Of a stretch of 7,430 nucleotides of DNA, positions 3,964 through 7,430 are shown piece by piece. How positions within the stretch are numbered: position 1 is the first letter of the stretch; every line of letters begins with the position of its first letter. The DNA is taken from assembly GCF_001556865.1 (NCBI RefSeq), contig NZ_LSJY01000107.1, positions 1-7,430 of the forward strand. Direction: 5' to 3'. The notes under the pieces are model-generated. The model ran no database searches. It was not told the DNA's origin and saw only the letters and a program-made list of their open reading frames with translations. The DNA is from Sphingobium sp. CCH11-B1. Lineage in GTDB: Bacteria > Pseudomonadota > Alphaproteobacteria > Sphingomonadales > Sphingomonadaceae. The position numbers were made by a program, and so were the translations under genes.

Positions 3964-6213
3964 ATGTCAAAGACCGTCTTGGGACTGATCGCTTCGAGCA
4001 GCCTCTCTACAGCTTTTTGGTGCGCACCCGCCTGGGCGCAAGCTAGTGCTCCCGCTGTGCAAGGTGCGGTAGCAGGCGCTGTGGCTGCGGATGACGAAGT
4101 AGGCGGCGAGATCATCGTCACGGCCCAAAAACGTGCCCAAAGGCTCCTCGATGTTCCTTCGGCGGTGTCCGTGGTCACGCCCGCGCTGCTCCGCGACAGC
4201 GGCGCAAAGGATCTGGTGGATGTCTCGCAATTGACGCCAGGCGTGATCGTATCACCCGTCGCTCAAGGCGGTCGAACGATGCAGACATTCACGATCCGCG
4301 GCATCGGCAATGACGATTTCCGACCGAATGGAAACCCGTCCGCCGCAGTTCATGTGGACGGTGTCTATCAGAGTTCGTCCGCGCTTGTCGGAGGCCAAAT
4401 CTTCGATGTGGAGCGGGTCGAAGTACTGAAGGGGCCGCAAGGAACTTTGTATGGTCGCAACACGACGGCCGGCGCAGTCAACATCATATCACGCAAGCCG
4501 GGCGATCGGTTCGAAGGTAACATCAGCGCTGAATATGGGCGATTCAAGTCCTTCCGCGTCGAAGCTGGCCTGGGTGGGCCGCTGAGTGACACTGTGGGTG
4601 TGCGAGTGTCCGGAGTCTACGACCGCTCAGATGGCTACTACACCAACCTCGGATCGGGCACTGCGGCTGGCTTCCGCCTCAACCCGGCAATTCCTGGCAA
4701 TCCCGACCCAGGTGTAAACGACAAGGCCGCGCGCTCGCGCTTTTTCGCAGGCCGGGCCGTACTGGCGTACGATAGCGATCAGGGAACGGCGATCACGGCA
4801 AACCTGCATGGCTTTCGCGAGCGCGGTGGAGCAGCGCAGTTTGAGCGGATTTTCGCTATTGGAGCCTTCCCCGCCAATCGTCCGTACACGTTCGATGTCA
4901 GTTTCGACCCCTACCTTCGGAAGAGCAGCTATGGCGGCTCACTCACGCTGCAGCAGGATTTGAGTGACGACATTTTTCTGACCGGAATCGCTGGCTACGA
5001 ATATATGAAGCAGAGCTTCGCTTCTCAGATCGATGCCAGCCCTCTTCGAGGCGCAGCGGATTTCCTCTACCGTGACAGGCTGAACCAAAAGTCGCTCGAG
5101 GTCCGTATGCAAAATCGAAACTCGGACACCCTTGACTGGACCATCGGCGCATCGGGCTTCAGGGACAAGATCAAACTGATCAGCACTTTGGACTTCTCGG
5201 ACTCGCTTCGGACTCTCGTCGGGAGCGACTATCGGCAATCACGGGAAGGATGGGCAGCGTTCGCCGACGGCACTTACCATCTAGGTGACAAGTGGAAGGT
5301 CGGTGTCGGCATACGCTACACCAAGGAGTCAAGCGACTTCGATGGAACGACTGTCGATCTCAATCCGTACGGGGTAACCGCCAACGCCTTCCCCTCATTA
5401 CCGCTGACGTTCGCCAAGGATTATTCGGGATCGAACGTCTCGGGCCGTGCCACCCTCAGCTATCAACCCAACAGCTCAACGAATATCTACCTGTCGTTCG
5501 GTCGGGGCTTCAAGGCCGGCGGTTTCGATGGTTCGACGTCGATGAACGATGTGGAAGCCAATCCCTTTGGGGACGAAAAGGTCTGGGCATATGAGGGGGG
5601 TGTGAAGTTCTTGCCTCGCGGCGGCATTGTGCAGGTTGAAGCATCTGCCTTCTATTATGATTATAGTGGATTACAGGCGAACTCGGTCCGCATATCGAAT
5701 GGCCTCGCAAATGCTGTGCGTGTGAATGTCGGAAAGGCTCGAATATATGGTGCCGAACTGACAGCTACCGTTCGGCCAGTCGACCGGCTCGAGATGCAGC
5801 TCAGCGGCGCATTCCTTAGCAGCAAGATCACCAGGATTATCTCGGATTCACCTGCTGAAGCAGCGCGACGGCTCGGCAATAAGCTGCCTTTTGCGCCTCC
5901 GGCGACCCTGTCCGGAACGATCAGATATTCAATTCCGCTGAGCAACGATCTCGAACTCGTGCCCTATGTGTCTGGTCGCTACATCACCGACCATTACAGC
6001 GAAATAGACAACTATCTCCAGGTTCAGGGATATTTCCTTGCCAATGCGCAGCTTGAGTTGCGGCGAAAGGATTCTTGGTCAGTAGCCGCCTGGGTCCGCA
6101 ATCTTACCGACCGCTCGTATACGGCCACCTATTTAATTCCCAGTTTGGCCACCGCATCGCGGCTTCGCGGCGAACCGCGCACGTACGGGGTCAGGCTTGG
6201 CTTCGAGTGGTAA
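3964..6213 (+). CDS. TonB-dependent outer-membrane receptor
   Basis: Outer-membrane 22-stranded barrel that imports a ligand with energy from TonB-ExbBD. From the ATG at 3964 the protein has 749 residues. It has a signal peptide cut near AWAQA (residue ~26) and a TonB-box-like segment EIIVTAQKR at 49-57. The plug lies at about 60-180 with IRGIG (111-115), VDGVY (131-135) and VERVEVLKGPQGTLYGRNTT at 149-168. The rest is a long barrel ending in the aromatic YGVRLGFEW. There is no extra N-terminal signalling domain, so FecA-type sigma regulation is not indicated. The 3964 start is chosen because it has AGGGGAGAG about 7 bases upstream and begins the signal peptide. The frame is also open to an ATG at 3895, but that lies within the IS6 end. 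The ligand is unknown; the downstream phosphoesterase hints at a phosphorylated compound. The native promoter was probably lost to the IS. Confidence 0.95.
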   Translation: MSKTVLGLIASSSLSTAFWCAPAWAQASAPAVQGAVAGAVAADDEVGGEIIVTAQKRAQRLLDVPSAVSVVTPALLRDSGAKDLVDVSQLTPGVIVSPVAQGGRTMQTFTIRGIGNDDFRPNGNPSAAVHVDGVYQSSSALVGGQIFDVERVEVLKGPQGTLYGRNTTAGAVNIISRKPGDRFEGNISAEYGRFKSFRVEAGLGGPLSDTVGVRVSGVYDRSDGYYTNLGSGTAAGFRLNPAIPGNPDPGVNDKAARSRFFAGRAVLAYDSDQGTAITANLHGFRERGGAAQFERIFAIGAFPANRPYTFDVSFDPYLRKSSYGGSLTLQQDLSDDIFLTGIAGYEYMKQSFASQIDASPLRGAADFLYRDRLNQKSLEVRMQNRNSDTLDWTIGASGFRDKIKLISTLDFSDSLRTLVGSDYRQSREGWAAFADGTYHLGDKWKVGVGIRYTKESSDFDGTTVDLNPYGVTANAFPSLPLTFAKDYSGSNVSGRATLSYQPNSSTNIYLSFGRGFKAGGFDGSTSMNDVEANPFGDEKVWAYEGGVKFLPRGGIVQVEASAFYYDYSGLQANSVRISNGLANAVRVNVGKARIYGAELTATVRPVDRLEMQLSGAFLSSKITRIISDSPAEAARRLGNKLPFAPPATLSGTIRYSIPLSNDLELVPYVSGRYITDHYSEIDNYLQVQGYFLANAQLELRRKDSWSVAAWVRNLTDRSYTATYLIPSLATASRLRGEPRTYGVRLGFEW

Positions 6214-6226
6214 TCTGAGGTCCAAG

Positions 6227-6248
6227 GGAGCCGCGCCACGCGGGCTCC
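6227..6248 (+). other. Hairpin between the receptor and the phosphoesterase genes
   Basis: GGAGCC-GCG (6227-6235) pairs with CGC-G-GGCTCC (6239-6248) around a CCA loop, nine pairs with one bulged G. It lies in the 63-base gap between the two genes and has no following T-run, so full termination is unlikely. It may stabilise the upstream message or tune expression of the second gene. The next start follows 28 bases later with its own AGGAAAGGG. Confidence 0.4.
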
Positions 6249-6276
6249 GCGCAAGAACAGATAGGAAAGGGCCGTA

Positions 6277-7419
6277 ATGTTCTGGTCTCAAACGAACCGC
6301 CGATTTGTTCTCGGCATGCTTGGGTCGGCTGCCCTCGCGATCGCTTCCGGCGTCCAGGCGCGCGATCAGGCGAAAAAGGGCGATACTGCGTTCACGATCG
6401 CGGTCATACCCGATACGCAGAATTATCTCGATTTCACGCATCAGGCGAAAGACGGTTTTCCGTTCGATGCCGCCAAGATGTTCATGGATCAGATGCGCTA
6501 CGTAGCCGACAATGTCGAAGCCAAGGGTGGCGACATCGCGTTCGTCACTGCCTTGGGCGACATATGGCAGCATCAATCCAAGCCGATCGATCCCGAGCAT
6601 GAGAAGCGGGGGTTCCGGCGTGTTCCAAACCCTTTGCTCGATCATCATCTATCGCCGTCGAATCGCGTGATCAGCGAGGAAATGCCGATGGCCCGGGAAG
6701 GCTATAAGCTGCTGGCGGGGCTCGTTCCCTTCTCCGTTGTGCCGGGCAACCATGATTATGACGCCATGTGGACCGACGCTCGGCAGCCGCCTTCGGCAAA
6801 TGCAACATTGAGCGATTTCAAGACGCTCGGACAACTGCATGTCGGCGGATTGGACAACTTCCGATCAGTGTTCGGAAATGACTCCGATTTTTTTAAGGGC
6901 AAGCCCTGGTACGTCGCTTCGCATGACGGCGGTGCCGACAGCGCGCAGATCTTCACGGCCGGCGGTTTGCGCTTTCTTCACATCGGGCTACAGTTTGACG
7001 CACCGGACGCCAGTCTGGAGTGGGCAGCGCAGGTGATCCGGGATCATCCTGGCCTCCCAACGATCATCGCGACCCACGATTATATGAATAATCGGGCCGA
7101 GCGCAGGCCTAATCCGCTTCTCGATGCCAACTCCCTCGATCCGGGAGACAACAGCCCCCAGGAAGTGTGGGACAAGCTGATCAGCAAGCACGACCAGATC
7201 TTTTTGGTGCTATGCGGACATCAGCTCGGTCAATCCATAAGGACAGACAAGAACGATGCCGGTCACGACGTGCTCCAGCTGCTCTCGGATTATCAGGATC
7301 GACGCCAGACATTCCTGGATGCCGGTGGCAAGCCGGACTTTTGGAGCGGCATAGGTGATGGATGGTTTCGCCTGATGTCCGTCGTCAGAACATTTGGCAC
7401 AGGTCGCGGCGTAAATTAG
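6277..7419 (+). CDS. Secreted calcineurin-like metallophosphoesterase with Tat-type signal
   Basis: Predicted hydrolase of phosphate mono- or diesters, exported to the periplasm. The N-terminus has a twin-arginine-like signal (TNRRFVLG at 6-13, hydrophobic core, cut near GVQA at ~28). Metal-site motifs follow in family order: VIPDTQNY with Asp46 and Gln48 (Gln where the classical motif has His), ALGDIWQH with Asp95, VPGNHDYD with Asn158-His159, ATHDYMN with His267, and LCGHQLGQ with His315 (the usual second His of GHxH is Leu317). The DxQ pattern marks a non-classical branch of the superfamily. The start ATG has AGGAAAGGG at good spacing. It lies 63 bases after the receptor gene on the same strand, so co-transcription is likely. 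The last ten or so residues after GDGWFRLM look unlike the rest and may be a replaced C-terminus. Substrate unknown. Confidence 0.9.
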   Translation: MFWSQTNRRFVLGMLGSAALAIASGVQARDQAKKGDTAFTIAVIPDTQNYLDFTHQAKDGFPFDAAKMFMDQMRYVADNVEAKGGDIAFVTALGDIWQHQSKPIDPEHEKRGFRRVPNPLLDHHLSPSNRVISEEMPMAREGYKLLAGLVPFSVVPGNHDYDAMWTDARQPPSANATLSDFKTLGQLHVGGLDNFRSVFGNDSDFFKGKPWYVASHDGGADSAQIFTAGGLRFLHIGLQFDAPDASLEWAAQVIRDHPGLPTIIATHDYMNNRAERRPNPLLDANSLDPGDNSPQEVWDKLISKHDQIFLVLCGHQLGQSIRTDKNDAGHDVLQLLSDYQDRRQTFLDAGGKPDFWSGIGDGWFRLMSVVRTFGTGRGVN

Positions 7420-7430
7420 CGGAGTGCGGG

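Noticed and set aside
6227..6248. Intrinsic terminator after the receptor gene
   Set aside because: The hairpin is strong but no T-run follows, and the next gene starts close by on the same strand with its own ribosome-binding site.
6133..6648. 171-codon minus-strand frame spanning the receptor and phosphoesterase genes
   Set aside because: It overlaps the ends of two well-supported plus-strand genes and the gap between them, and shows no known domain.

Overview
The window looks like an accessory, insertion-sequence-rich stretch of a GC-rich alphaproteobacterium, most likely a sphingomonad (Sphingobium, Sphingomonas or Novosphingobium) and possibly a plasmid. The reasons are an IS6100-type IS6 element, an IS21 element of the kind common in degradative proteobacteria, and a TonB-dependent receptor with an alphaproteobacterial-type plug paired with a secreted metallophosphoesterase. 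The lineage is inferred from gene style and was not measured.

Layout. (1) 1-2110: the right part of an IS21-family element. It holds istA (running off the left edge), istB with an ATGA overlap, and a repeat-rich right end whose probable tip is at 2110. (2) 2072-2593, minus strand: a TetR/AcrR-type regulator. Its DNA-binding domain is intact, but its last ~12 codons come from the IS21 tip, so the IS has cut off its C-terminus. (3) 2594-3029: no convincing intact gene. It holds a 16-bp exact direct repeat (operator candidate, one copy at the tetR start), a 23-codon ORF, a GC-rich hairpin, and a well-formed ribosome-binding site plus ATG for a gene cut after about 10 codons. (4) 3030-3911: a complete IS6100-like element with perfect 14-bp terminal repeats, an intact DDE transposase and no 8-bp target duplication. 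(5) 3964-7419: a two-gene unit of an outer-membrane TonB-dependent receptor and a putative Tat-exported calcineurin-like metallophosphoesterase.

How it fits together. The region is a scar made by at least two insertion events. IS21 truncated the regulator. The IS6 element abuts the tenth codon of a lost gene on its left and the leader of the receptor gene on its right, without a target duplication, which suggests an IS6-mediated deletion or recombination. The receptor kept its own ribosome-binding site and signal peptide but probably lost its promoter. The receptor and phosphoesterase may act together to take up and hydrolyse an extracellular phosphoester. The substrate cannot be read from sequence. 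The phosphoesterase C-terminus also ends abruptly close to the right edge. No CRISPR array, tRNA, rRNA or defence system is visible.
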